From an uncultured Alistipes sp. (lineage in GTDB: Bacteria > Bacteroidota > Bacteroidia > Bacteroidales > Rikenellaceae), in assembly GCA_944323075.1 (NCBI GenBank), contig CALURC010000013.1, forward strand, positions 1 to 64,000: 64,000 nucleotides of DNA, in the 5' to 3' direction. The position numbers were made by a program, and so were the translations under genes. Shown in pieces: positions 8,460 to 17,229 of the stretch; the stretch's first letter is position 1, and each line of letters begins with the position of its first letter. The notes under the pieces are model-generated. The model saw nothing but the letters and a program-made list of their open reading frames with translations, was not told the origin of the DNA and ran no database searches.

Positions 8460-9896
8460 TTAAAGATCGGTAATGGGTTTGTACTTCGGTACCAGCGACT
8501 TCATGATACACCATGCAATAATATAAGCAACGGCACAAAATATGAATGCAACGGCATATCCGGCAGGTTTACCTTCAAAACCCATAAATGCGAAGTTCGT
8601 TTCATCGGAGTAGGTGAAGAGCATTCCGGCTCCTTTCTGGATAAATACCGAGCCCAGTCCGCCAGCCATTCCGCCAATTCCGGTGATGGTAGCGATTGCG
8701 TGGCGTGGGAACATGTCGCCCACTGTTGAGAAAATGTTGGCCGACCATGCCTGATGAGCCGAAGCACCGACAGAAATCAGCAGGATGGGAACCCAATAGC
8801 TGATGTAGCCCAACGGCTGTGCTAACAGAACAACCAGAGGGAAGAAAGCAATGATTAACATGGCTCGCATACGGCCTGCATAAGGATTCATGCCGCGGTT
8901 GATGAAGTAGGTCGGGAATTTTCCTCCGAAGACTGATCCGACGACAGTAATCGTATATAGAACGGCAATAGGCCATGCAATTTGCGTTCCCACCATGTTG
9001 TATTGGGCTTTCAGATAGGCTGGCGACCAGAATAGGAAGAACCACCATACTCCGTCAGTCAAAAATTTACCGATGGCGAAAGCCCAGGTCTGGCGGTATT
9101 TCAGATACTGAATGAACGAAGCTTTTCGTGTAATTTTGGGCTCTTCGTCCGCAACTTTAGCCTCTATCGGAGCGATGGAGTCTTGTTCGATGTAGGCACG
9201 TTCGGCCGCATTCATGTGTGGATTCTCATCGGGCTTGTGGTAGACGAATTGCCAGATACCCAGCCAGATGAATCCGATAATTCCGACTACGATAAAAGCC
9301 ATCTCCCATCCCCAGTATTCAGCCATCACCGGAACGGTCAACGGGGCTACGATAGCTCCGACATTCGCTCCTGAATTAAAGATTCCAGTAGCGAAGGCGC
9401 GGTCCTTTTTCGGAAAGTATTCGGCCGTAGCTTTGATAGCTGCGGGAAAGTTTCCTGCTTCTCCCAATGCAAGAACACATCGGCAGATGATGAACGAGGT
9501 GACACTGATCATCGTGATTTGGGAAACTATGTCTGCCCCTTGAGCCAAACGGAGTGCATTTGCATCAGCCAGGCCGGTAAACATCTCGGTTACAATGCCG
9601 CAACCAGCGTGGAGCATGGCTCCGAGCGACCAGATGGCGATGGACCATGCGTATCCCTTTTTCGTTCCGACTCGGTCGACAAAGCGTCCGGCAAACAACA
9701 TGGATACTGCATAGAAAAAGGAGAAAACGGCAGTGATTGTGCCGTAGTCGTTATCGGTCCAATGGAACTCCTCTTCGAGAATCGGTTGGAGCAACGACAA
9801 CACTTGACGGTCAAGGTAGTTGACTGTCGTTGCGAAAAAAAGCATCGAACAGATCACCCATCTATATTGGGTCATCTTTTCATTCAATCGGTTCAT
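8460..9896 (-). CDS. MFS hexuronate transporter, ExuT-like
   Basis: The product (478 aa) has about 12 membrane segments. Features include the N-terminal VNYLDRQVLS motif of the anion:cation symporter family, the GRFVDRVGTKKG loop between helices 2 and 3, and GEAGNFPAAIKA in helix 4, typical of ExuT/GudP proteins. It is the last gene of a four-gene minus-strand operon (uxaC, kdgK, eda, this gene) with 33-base gaps. That context supports uptake of glucuronate or galacturonate across the inner membrane. A central cytoplasmic loop rich in Glu and Lys separates the two six-helix halves. Confidence 0.9.
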   Translation of the reverse strand: MNRLNEKMTQYRWVICSMLFFATTVNYLDRQVLSLLQPILEEEFHWTDNDYGTITAVFSFFYAVSMLFAGRFVDRVGTKKGYAWSIAIWSLGAMLHAGCGIVTEMFTGLADANALRLAQGADIVSQITMISVTSFIICRCVLALGEAGNFPAAIKATAEYFPKKDRAFATGIFNSGANVGAIVAPLTVPVMAEYWGWEMAFIVVGIIGFIWLGIWQFVYHKPDENPHMNAAERAYIEQDSIAPIEAKVADEEPKITRKASFIQYLKYRQTWAFAIGKFLTDGVWWFFLFWSPAYLKAQYNMVGTQIAWPIAVLYTITVVGSVFGGKFPTYFINRGMNPYAGRMRAMLIIAFFPLVVLLAQPLGYISYWVPILLISVGASAHQAWSANIFSTVGDMFPRHAIATITGIGGMAGGLGSVFIQKGAGMLFTYSDETNFAFMGFEGKPAGYAVAFIFCAVAYIIAWCIMKSLVPKYKPITDL

Positions 9897-9929
9897 GTTC
9901 TTGATTTTAGGTTTGTAGTGTGGTGAAGG

Positions 9930-10601
9930 TTATTTTTTGTAGCGAGAAACAATTTGAAGAGCCTGACGACAAAGTTCAGCAATGGAATCCCAGTTTCCTG
10001 ATGCAACTGCTTCGGACGGGAAGAGTTTAGATCCCATTCCGACGCAGGTGACACCTGAACGGAACCATGCAGAAAGGTTTTCTTCTGTAGGTTCGACGGC
10101 ACCTGTCGCCATCAGCATGCTCCATGGCATCGGGGCTTTGATGTTTTTGACGAACGAGGGACCTCCGACACATCCTGCCGGAAAGATCTTACACAGATCG
10201 CATCCGGCCTCTTGAGCCGTATTGATCTCCGTAACCGAACCGCAGCCCGGAACGTATGGGATTAGTCTACGGTTGCATACGCGTGCTATGTCGTCGTGAA
10301 AGAGCGGACCGACGATAAAATCGGCTCCCATCTGGATGTAGAGTGCTGCGGTCGCGGCATCGACTACTGATCCTGCACCCAATACCATCTCGGGGCACTC
10401 CTTACGGGCGAAGCGGGACAATTCTGCAAAAACCTCGTGGGCGAAGTCGCCTCGGTTAGTAAATTCGAAAGCACGGATACCTCCTTCGTAGCAAGCTTTG
10501 AGTACTTGTTGTGCCGTAACGGGATTACTGTGATAAAATACCGGAACGATCCCTGTGGAAGCTATGGTTCCGAGAACTTCTATTTTTGAGAATTTAGCCA
10601 T
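9930..10601 (-). CDS. eda: KDPG/KHG aldolase
   Basis: The product (223 aa) is a class I aldolase of the Eda family. It splits 2-keto-3-deoxy-6-phosphogluconate into pyruvate and glyceraldehyde-3-phosphate. The Schiff-base Lys lies in CKIFPAG, and the conserved Glu in FEFTNRG. Length is normal. It follows kdgK by 33 bases, so kinase and aldolase form the last two steps of hexuronate breakdown. The Bacteroidales form is slightly longer than the E. coli enzyme at the N-terminus ([10 protein letters not shown]). Confidence 0.95.
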   Translation of the reverse strand: MAKFSKIEVLGTIASTGIVPVFYHSNPVTAQQVLKACYEGGIRAFEFTNRGDFAHEVFAELSRFARKECPEMVLGAGSVVDAATAALYIQMGADFIVGPLFHDDIARVCNRRLIPYVPGCGSVTEINTAQEAGCDLCKIFPAGCVGGPSFVKNIKAPMPWSMLMATGAVEPTEENLSAWFRSGVTCVGMGSKLFPSEAVASGNWDSIAELCRQALQIVSRYKK

Positions 10602-10634
10602 TTTTCTGTTAAATTTTCGGGTGTTATAGATTAA

Positions 10635-11672
10635 TTAACGGACTACACGTCCAGAACCGTTGCCATGCATCAATGTTTCAACTTCTGATACGGTTACCTG
10701 ATTAAAGTCTCCGTAGATTGTGTGTTTCAGTGCCGAAGCTGCTACGGCGAATTCCAAGGCCTTTTGATCTTCATCATAGGTGAGGAGTCCGTAGATCAGC
10801 CCTCCCATAAACGAGTCGCCTCCACCGACACGATCGACGATGTCGGTTATATCGTAAGTACGGGCCTTGAGAAGCTCTTTACCATTCCATAGAACACCGC
10901 TCCATGTGTTGTGGTCGGCATTTATTGCTCCACGCAGGGTGATGACCACTTTCTTTGCTCGAGGGAAACGTTGTTGTAATTGACGACATACCGATTCGAA
11001 ACGGGCTCCTTCGACCACTCCTCCCGTTGCCGCTGCGTCGAATCCTTCTGGTTTGATGCCGAAAACCTTCTCAGCATCCTCCTCGTTGCCCAGAATCAGG
11101 TCACAGCCCTCGACCAATGCGGGCATTACCTCAGAGGCGCTTTTGCCGTATTTCCAGAGATTCTTCCGGTAATTCAGATCGGTCGATACGGGGACTCCCA
11201 TACGGTTGGCTGTGTGGATTGCTTCGAGGCATACGTCGGCGGCACTTTGGCTGATGGCTGGAGTGATACCGCTCCAGTGGAACCAGTCGGCTCCGGTAAA
11301 CACTTGTTCCCAATCGATCATGCCGGGTTGGATTTCAGATATCGATGAGTGTGCCCGGTCATATACGACTTTGCTGGGACGTGCGACAGCTCCCGTTTCG
11401 AGGAAATAGATTCCAATACGATCGCCTCCGAAAGCAATGTGGGAGGTTCCGACTCCGTGACGTCGCAACTCACCGATGCAGCTGCGTGCAATGTCGTTTT
11501 CGGGCAGCCGGGTAACATACTCGGTTTGCAAACCGTAATTGGCTAACGAGACAGCCACGTTAGCCTCACCGCCTCCGAATGTTGCGATGTAAGAATCGGC
11601 TTGTCCAAAGCGTAATCGATCGGGGGTAGCCAAGCGAAGCATGATCTCTCCGAAAGTAACTATCTTTTTCAT
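10635..11672 (-). CDS. kdgK: 2-keto-3-deoxygluconate kinase, PfkB family
   Basis: The product (345 aa) is a ribokinase-like sugar kinase. The N-terminal FGEIMLRL and FGGGEANVAVSLA bind the sugar, and the C-terminal DRVGGGDSFMGG holds the catalytic Asp and the anion hole. It phosphorylates 2-keto-3-deoxygluconate with ATP to KDPG, the substrate of the next gene. It lies 34 bases after uxaC and 33 before eda. Assignment to KDG rather than another sugar rests on operon context and on similarity to Bacteroidales KdgK. Confidence 0.92.
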   Translation of the reverse strand: MKKIVTFGEIMLRLATPDRLRFGQADSYIATFGGGEANVAVSLANYGLQTEYVTRLPENDIARSCIGELRRHGVGTSHIAFGGDRIGIYFLETGAVARPSKVVYDRAHSSISEIQPGMIDWEQVFTGADWFHWSGITPAISQSAADVCLEAIHTANRMGVPVSTDLNYRKNLWKYGKSASEVMPALVEGCDLILGNEEDAEKVFGIKPEGFDAAATGGVVEGARFESVCRQLQQRFPRAKKVVITLRGAINADHNTWSGVLWNGKELLKARTYDITDIVDRVGGGDSFMGGLIYGLLTYDEDQKALEFAVAASALKHTIYGDFNQVTVSEVETLMHGNGSGRVVR

Positions 11673-11706
11673 GATGGTGTTTTTTTATGCAAATCTTATG
11701 TTGTGT

Positions 11707-13128
11707 CTATTGTTTTGTCTGAGGAGTGAATCCAAAATAACCTTCTGCATTCCGGTAACAAATTCCTTCGATCATCTCTCCGATAAACTCTATTTCGCTT
11801 CGTGGTAACCGTCCGCTTTCGATGTCGGCTCCGATCTGATCGCAAAGAATCCGGCGAAAATATTCGTGTCGAGGGTAGGAAAGAAAACTGCGAGAATCGG
11901 TCAACATGCCGACAAATCGTCCCAGTAATCCAAATTCAGAGAGCGTATCGAGCTGTCGTCGGATCCCATGCTCCTGATCGAGAAACCACCAGGCGGCTCC
12001 GTATTGCATTTTGCCTGCTATCGAACCGTCATTAAATGATCCGGCCATGGCTGCCATGACTTCACTATCCTTGGGATTAAGATTGTACAGGATGGTTTTA
12101 GCTAAAGCGTTGCGTCTTTCGAGACGGTCCAAAAATTTGAAACCTGCGGCAGCGATCGGCTTGTCGTCAATGGCGTCGTATCCGGTGTCGGGACCCAATT
12201 TTTCGAACATCCTGCTGTTGGGGTTGCGTACCGGACCCACATGAAATTGTTGGGTCCACCCTTTTTCTGCATCCATAACGGCCAGTTCTGTCAGCATACC
12301 GCTGCGGTATGTGGCGATTTCGTCCGAGTCCAATGCTTTGCCGCTGCGGATGTGGGCAAAGATCCGTCGCAAATCGGATTCCGTATAGTCTTCGGCAGGG
12401 AAGGTGTCCAGACCATGATCGGAAAGCCGGCACCCGTGCGCTGCGAAGAAATCGTGTCGGCGATGGAGAGCCTCCATCAGTTGATCGTATGTGTCGATCT
12501 CTGTCGATGCAGCCGCGCTGAGACGATCGATGTATGCATTGAAAACAGTGGGTTGATCTACGGCCAAAAGGCGGTCCGGACGCCATGTCGGCAGTACGCG
12601 TATCTCGAATCCGCTGTTTGCAATCCGTTCGTGCCATTCCAGTGTGTCGGCCGGATCGTCGGTCGTGCACACGACCCGTACATTACATCGGCGCATCAGC
12701 GACTGGGGGCGGAAGTCGTCGGTCGCTAATCGTTCGTTACATGCGGCGTATATCTCGCTACAAGTTGTGGGCGAAAGCGTCTTGTCGATCCCGAACAGTC
12801 GGGACAGTTCCATGTGGGTCCAGTGGTATAATGGGTTCCGCATGGTGAAGGGAACAGTCTCCGCCCATTTACTGAATTTTTCGTAGTCTTCTTTTTCTCC
12901 GGTGATGTATGCTTCCGGAATACCGTTCCAGCGCATCGCGCGCCATTTATAGTGGTCTCCTCCTAACCATGCTTCGGTAATTCCTTTGAAACAACGATTT
13001 TCGGCGATTGTCTGCGGATCGAGATGACAATGGTAGTCGATGATCGGCAAGCCTTCGGCATGTTCGTGATAGAGACGCACAGCCGTATCATTCGTTAGCA
13101 TGAAGTCGGGTCCGATAAACGTATTCAT
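11707..13128 (-). CDS. uxaC: Glucuronate (uronate) isomerase
   Basis: The product (473 aa) is a full-length UxaC of the amidohydrolase superfamily. IDYHCHLDP (metal ligands) lies near residue 30, and the WxxDHYKWR-type segment and CTTDDPAD follow. It converts D-glucuronate to fructuronate and galacturonate to tagaturonate in the cytoplasm. It is the first gene of the operon. Its TACTTTTG -7 box (13155-13162, minus) lies three bases from the large palindrome, so repression by the divergent LacI-type protein is very likely. Confidence 0.95.
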   Translation of the reverse strand: MNTFIGPDFMLTNDTAVRLYHEHAEGLPIIDYHCHLDPQTIAENRCFKGITEAWLGGDHYKWRAMRWNGIPEAYITGEKEDYEKFSKWAETVPFTMRNPLYHWTHMELSRLFGIDKTLSPTTCSEIYAACNERLATDDFRPQSLMRRCNVRVVCTTDDPADTLEWHERIANSGFEIRVLPTWRPDRLLAVDQPTVFNAYIDRLSAAASTEIDTYDQLMEALHRRHDFFAAHGCRLSDHGLDTFPAEDYTESDLRRIFAHIRSGKALDSDEIATYRSGMLTELAVMDAEKGWTQQFHVGPVRNPNSRMFEKLGPDTGYDAIDDKPIAAAGFKFLDRLERRNALAKTILYNLNPKDSEVMAAMAGSFNDGSIAGKMQYGAAWWFLDQEHGIRRQLDTLSEFGLLGRFVGMLTDSRSFLSYPRHEYFRRILCDQIGADIESGRLPRSEIEFIGEMIEGICYRNAEGYFGFTPQTKQ

Positions 13129-13154
13129 GTTCTATTTGTTTTTTTGTATGGTCC

Positions 13155-13162
13155 CAAAAGTA
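13155..13162 (-). promoter_or_regulatory. -7 box of the uxaC operon
   Basis: The minus strand reads TACTTTTG, a perfect TAnnTTTG, 27 bases before the uxaC start. Its -33 region falls inside the palindrome at 13166-13205. Confidence 0.75.
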
Positions 13163-13165
13163 ATA

Positions 13166-13205
13166 CTTTTTTTTATATCGTGCACGTGCACGATATAAAA
13201 AAAAG
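13166..13205. promoter_or_regulatory. 40-bp perfect palindrome, probable LacI-type operator
   Basis: Every base from 13166 to 13205 pairs with its mirror around the centre 13185/13186. The core TATATCGTGCAC is followed by its exact reverse complement, flanked by eight T on the left and eight A on the right. The centre is CG within TGCACGTGCA, as in LacI-family operators. It lies between uxaC and the divergent regulator gene and covers the uxaC -33 region, fitting a repressor site controlled by a hexuronate-derived ligand. Confidence 0.85.
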
Positions 13206-13277
13206 GCGTGTTGAAAAATTATTTTATATTTTTACGCCGATTTCATTTGAATTTGAACTCAGGATAAGTTGCGATAA

Positions 13278-14351
13278 ATGAAAAATTCCGAGAAAAAAGT
13301 GACGATCAAGGACGTTGCTCAGCTTGCTGGCGTTTCGAAAGGGACGGTTGACCGTGTGATTCATAATCGGGGTGAGGTCTCGGCTGAAAGTCTGAAACGT
13401 GTGCTCGATGTAATCGATCGGATTGGATATAAGCCGAATGTATACGCATCATTGCTTGCGTCGCGGAAACATTATCGTATCGTCTGTTTGATTCCTGATT
13501 TCGAATCCGGAGAATTTTGGGAAATTGCATATAAGGGAATTCTTAAGGCTTATGAAGAGTGTCAGGATTTTAATGTAACGGTCGATGTCGTACGATATGA
13601 TCAATTTAGGGTCGACTCTTTCCAGCAAGCCTGTCGAAATACGATTCAAGAAGCTCCTGATGCTGTACTGATTGTTCCCATGTTCAGCGATTCTGCTGCT
13701 CAATTTGTAAACGAGCTACATGCAAGGCAGATTCCGTTTGTGTTTATTGAATCCAAATTACCTGACACGCCTTATTTGGCTTATTTTGGCATGCCTGTAT
13801 TTGAAAGCGGATATTTGAGCGCACGGTTGTTGCTAAAGCATCAATGTGCAAAAGAGGTGGCTTGTTTCCGTTTTCACCGCAGTGGTGATGCACTGAGTAA
13901 TACGGCTTCGATCCGACAACAGGGTTTTACTGCCTATCTCGAGCAGCACGGAGAGGCTTGCAAACTATGGGTCGATTATCTCTATCCCTCCGTGTGTGAT
14001 GAGAATACGAAGATCCTCGACCGCTTTTTCGAAAAACATCCCGATGTCCGGCATATCGTGGTTTTCAATTCTCGGTCGTATATTGTTGCGGAATATCTTC
14101 GGATGCGAGGTATGGGTGATCGAGTGCTGCTCGGTTTCGATCCGTTGGAGCGCAATGTGGCGGCGATGAAAGCTGGATATATCGAGTATATTATAGCCCA
14201 GAAATGCGAAACACAAGCCTATCGCGGAGTGAAGGCGCTTTGTAATTATTTTGTGTTTAAAACTTCCCCCTCCTTAAAGGACAATTATATGTCGATGGAG
14301 GTCCTGACTGCCGAAAATGTGAATTATTATACCGATCTTGCTATTGAATAG
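13278..14351 (+). CDS. LacI-family transcriptional regulator of the hexuronate operon
   Basis: The product (357 aa) has a LacI helix-turn-helix and hinge (residues about 8-60: TIKDVAQLAGVSKGTVDRVI, then a hinge with YKPNVYASLLASRK). A periplasmic-binding-protein-like domain follows to the C-terminus. It is divergent from uxaC, with the 40-bp palindrome in the 149-base gap. The likely role is repression of uxaC-kdgK-eda-transporter, and perhaps of itself, relieved by a pathway intermediate. The inducer is not known from sequence. A TATATTTT near-match at 13225-13232 may be its -7 box. Confidence 0.88.
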   Translation: MKNSEKKVTIKDVAQLAGVSKGTVDRVIHNRGEVSAESLKRVLDVIDRIGYKPNVYASLLASRKHYRIVCLIPDFESGEFWEIAYKGILKAYEECQDFNVTVDVVRYDQFRVDSFQQACRNTIQEAPDAVLIVPMFSDSAAQFVNELHARQIPFVFIESKLPDTPYLAYFGMPVFESGYLSARLLLKHQCAKEVACFRFHRSGDALSNTASIRQQGFTAYLEQHGEACKLWVDYLYPSVCDENTKILDRFFEKHPDVRHIVVFNSRSYIVAEYLRMRGMGDRVLLGFDPLERNVAAMKAGYIEYIIAQKCETQAYRGVKALCNYFVFKTSPSLKDNYMSMEVLTAENVNYYTDLAIE

Positions 14352-14667
14352 GGTGGGGCTGATGAGCAAGTAAAAAAATACCGGCAATCCAGAGACGGTG
14401 TTGCCGGTACATAACAGGTTAGTTAGCTTTGATCAATTAGGTACTGTAAATATAGAACTTTATTTTTGAATAGCCAAATTTTCCTGTGGTTTTTTGCAGA
14501 GTAATGTTTTTGTCGAAAATTTAAACCGAACGGGAACCGGTGTTTTCTTTGATATAATAGGATAGGTAATAGGGTCTATTTTCTTGGATTAAATATCTTC
14601 TTGTATAAGGAGTTCTATAAATAGCTGTATAGTTTGTCGGGTATCGGTTCCCATTCGGTCTGATCTG
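14352..14667. other. Convergent intergenic region with one terminator, no gene
   Basis: This 316-base gap lies between the convergent LacI and AraC genes. Apart from the hairpin at 14372-14409, nothing coding is seen. The minus-strand part (14410-14667) would be a roughly 260-base 3' untranslated region of the AraC transcript if that hairpin is its terminator. Confidence 0.5.
14372..14409 (-). terminator. Rho-independent terminator read on minus
   Basis: TACCGGCAA (14379-14387) pairs perfectly with TTGCCGGTA (14401-14409). On minus, seven T follow the stem; on plus there is no T-run. It therefore ends minus-strand transcription, 259 bases beyond the AraC stop codon, while sitting only 27 bases after the LacI stop. 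Confidence 0.8.
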
Positions 14668-15594
14668 TTACATTGGATTTGCGATATGTACTGTCCTCGT
14701 GTTTTCGGTGGCGTTGTTTACCGTTTCGTTAGATGAACTTTCCATATGGCGATGGCGGTAGTGAGATGGAGTCATGCCGTACTCTTTCTTGAATAGCTTG
14801 ATAAAATGTGATGTGTTCGGGAAAGTACATTCGTTTCCTATTTCTGAAATCGATTTGTTCGTTGAAATGAGAAGCAGTCTTGAGTGCATCAGACGTTGAC
14901 GGATAAACCATTTGTGTGGCGGTTCGTAGAAATGTTTGCGAAACTCCTTCTTGAAAGAGGTAAGGCTACGGTTGCATTTACTTGCCAGCTCGTCTACCGA
15001 AATGTCTGAAAAGATGTAATTCTGGATGGTTTGTTCGAAATTCTCCTTCATTAGATCCATGTTGCTGAGTACCTTGCTTTTCAGACAGCAGTCGTCTTGT
15101 GAAAGAATCAAATAGATCAATTCGGTCGTTTTGAGCATCTCCGCAGTCGAATCTCCGAACATACCTTCTTTCATGTATTGATTTACGGAACTGAAAAAGT
15201 TCTTCTCAGAAAAGGATGCAGGGTAACTTGCATGTGGAAGATGTGTGCATTCGGGACATTTGTGGTTGTTGACAATGTGCAGGTGGTAGACTCCGCTCAA
15301 GTTGTTCAATATGCGTGAAAGCTGATCCTGGGTGTAGTAAAATACGATCTGTTCGAAAGGTTTGTCGTTGTCCGGAATGTCTTCCGTGTAGTGATTGCCT
15401 GTCCCCATATAGAACAGTGTGCCTTGTGGTATTTCGTAACATGTGTCTCCGTAGTAGATGTTCTTTTTACCGCGAATCACATAGCCGATACTGTGGCGTG
15501 TGTAGTTGTGGGCCTGAATGCCGTTACGGTCGGACAACACATATTTCATGATCATGGGTTGTTGTGCCTGTGTTGAATCTGATGGACGTACCAT
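14668..15594 (-). CDS. AraC-family transcriptional regulator
   Basis: The product (308 aa) has an N-terminal cupin-like sensing domain (residues about 20-110; RHSIGYVIRGKKNIYYGD) and a C-terminal AraC double helix-turn-helix (about 190-285; SVDELASKCNRSLTSFKKEF, then FPNTSHFIKLFKKEYGMTPSHYR). The sensing half contains CPEC and other Cys/His residues that might bind a ligand or metal, but no match is certain. Its target is unknown; no gene cluster of obvious function adjoins it. It is transcribed from a promoter at 15666-15695 and read toward the LacI gene. Confidence 0.87.
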   Translation of the reverse strand: MVRPSDSTQAQQPMIMKYVLSDRNGIQAHNYTRHSIGYVIRGKKNIYYGDTCYEIPQGTLFYMGTGNHYTEDIPDNDKPFEQIVFYYTQDQLSRILNNLSGVYHLHIVNNHKCPECTHLPHASYPASFSEKNFFSSVNQYMKEGMFGDSTAEMLKTTELIYLILSQDDCCLKSKVLSNMDLMKENFEQTIQNYIFSDISVDELASKCNRSLTSFKKEFRKHFYEPPHKWFIRQRLMHSRLLLISTNKSISEIGNECTFPNTSHFIKLFKKEYGMTPSHYRHRHMESSSNETVNNATENTRTVHIANPM

Positions 15595-15665
15595 AATTTT
15601 TAATTTTTAATGGTTGAATAAAATTTTATATACAATGGATAACTCTTTTTTTCCTGTGTACGCTA

Positions 15666-15695
15666 CAAATATACAATTTAAAATTCAATAAACAA
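15666..15695 (-). promoter_or_regulatory. Promoter of the AraC-family gene
   Basis: On minus: TTG (15693-15695), 19 bases, then TATATTTG (15666-15673), a full -7 match. The leader is about 65 bases. Confidence 0.72.
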
Positions 15696-15881
15696 CAATA
15701 AAAAGTTATAATTTCATTAATTTATTGCAATAAATTATACAATCTTACTTGTGGCTCCATTGGACGCGGTTTTTCAATAATAAAAAAATATGTTTTTTTG
15801 TCATAAATCCTGTCTCTGGAATTCACGAATCCGGTAAAATCGAATTTATTTCGTTATTTTTACAACAAAGATCAATCCAAA

Positions 15882-17174
15882 ATGAAAAAAGAAACGTCAA
15901 AAAATATATTGGATTACGACAAAATCCATTTGTGGCACCCTTATACCTCCATGAGCAATCCGTTGCCCGTCTACCATGTACGGCGTGCTGAAGGGTGTTA
16001 TATCGAATTGGAGGATGGCCGGAGGTTGATTGATGGAATGTCTTCGTGGTGGGCCGTGATACACGGATACAATAATCCGACACTCAATCTTGCTTTGGAA
16101 TCTCAGTTGGAGGAGATGGCTCACGTGATGTTCGGAGGTTTTACTCATGCACCTGCGGTGGAGTTGGCCCGGAAACTGGTTGAGATGACTCCCGATGGAA
16201 TAGAAAAAATCTTTTATTGCGATTCGGGTTCGGTTGCGGTCGAGGTCGCTGCGAAAATGGCTTTGCAGTATATGCATGCAAAAGGGACTCCTGAAAAGAA
16301 TACTCTGGCCACGATCCGAAGCGGATATCACGGCGATACCTGGCACGCCATGTCGGTGTGTGATCCCGTGACCGGTATGCATTCGATCTTTACCGGACGG
16401 TTGCCAGTGCAATATTTTGCTCCAAGGCCTGAAGTGCGTTTCGGGGAGGAGTGGAATGAACAGGATTTTGCTCCGATGGCCGAGATTATTGAACGAAACC
16501 ACCAACAATTGGCAGCTGTGATTCTCGAACCGATTGTACAGGGAGCCGGAGGTATGTGGTTCTATCATCCCGAATATTTGCGTCGGCTACGTGAAATGTG
16601 TACGGCTTACGACATATTGTGGATTGCGGATGAAATCGCTACCGGATTCGGCCGGAGCGGTCGGATGTTTGCTTCGGAGTGGGCCGGTGTGACCCCAGAT
16701 ATCATGTGTGTCGGCAAGGCGCTTACCGGAGGATACATGAGTTTTGCTGCGACAATGACCACCGATCAGGTGGCGGATACGATCTCGGCAGGAACTCCAC
16801 CCGAGTTCATGCATGGTCCGACCTTTATGGGTAATCCGTTGGCGTGTGCGGTGGCTAATGCTTCGTTGGAGCTATTGATGCGGCACTCTCCGTTACACCG
16901 GATTGCAGAGATCGAACGGCTGCTGAGAGAGAAGCTGCAGCCGGCCCGAAGCATGAAACAGGTGGCCGATGTTCGGGTTTTGGGAGCGATCGGCGTGATC
17001 GAAATGCGCAAACCGGTCGATATGGCCTTTATGCAGCGGCGTTTTGTTGAAGAAGGGGTCTGGATCCGTCCTTTCGGTAAGCTGGTTTATGTCATGCCTC
17101 CCTATATAATAAAGGATCATGAATTGGAGCGACTTGTCGATGCGATGTTGCGGGTTGTGGATGAATGTGTATGA
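15882..17174 (+). CDS. bioA: Adenosylmethionine-8-amino-7-oxononanoate aminotransferase
   Basis: The product (430 aa) is a class III PLP aminotransferase. The BioA-specific N-terminal HLWHPYTS, the DGMSSWW segment, [11 protein letters not shown] and the PLP-binding Lys in GKALTGGYM are all present. It uses S-adenosylmethionine as amino donor to make 7,8-diaminopelargonic acid in biotin synthesis. No other biotin gene lies in this window; the following radical SAM gene is not BioB. A possible -7 box TATTTTTA lies at 15855-15862. Confidence 0.95.
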   Translation: MKKETSKNILDYDKIHLWHPYTSMSNPLPVYHVRRAEGCYIELEDGRRLIDGMSSWWAVIHGYNNPTLNLALESQLEEMAHVMFGGFTHAPAVELARKLVEMTPDGIEKIFYCDSGSVAVEVAAKMALQYMHAKGTPEKNTLATIRSGYHGDTWHAMSVCDPVTGMHSIFTGRLPVQYFAPRPEVRFGEEWNEQDFAPMAEIIERNHQQLAAVILEPIVQGAGGMWFYHPEYLRRLREMCTAYDILWIADEIATGFGRSGRMFASEWAGVTPDIMCVGKALTGGYMSFAATMTTDQVADTISAGTPPEFMHGPTFMGNPLACAVANASLELLMRHSPLHRIAEIERLLREKLQPARSMKQVADVRVLGAIGVIEMRKPVDMAFMQRRFVEEGVWIRPFGKLVYVMPPYIIKDHELERLVDAMLRVVDECV

Positions 17175-17205
17175 TTGTACTTTCCCGATTCATTTCGTAC
17201 CTTTG
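17175..17205 (+). promoter_or_regulatory. Promoter of the radical SAM gene
   Basis: TTG (17175-17177), 20 bases, then TACCTTTG (17198-17205). It begins on the base after the bioA stop codon, so the next gene need not depend on bioA transcription. Confidence 0.82.
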
Positions 17206-17229
17206 ACCCTGTAAAATTTATAGTGAGTC

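Noticed and set aside
13225-13232. TATATTTT as the -7 box of the LacI-type gene
   Set aside because: Seven of eight match, but no -33 element at the right distance; kept as a possibility in the gene entry only.
14424-14431. TAGCTTTG on plus at the LacI/AraC junction
   Set aside because: A full -7 motif, but no -33 and no plus-strand gene until 15882. Chance occurrence in AT-rich DNA is likely.
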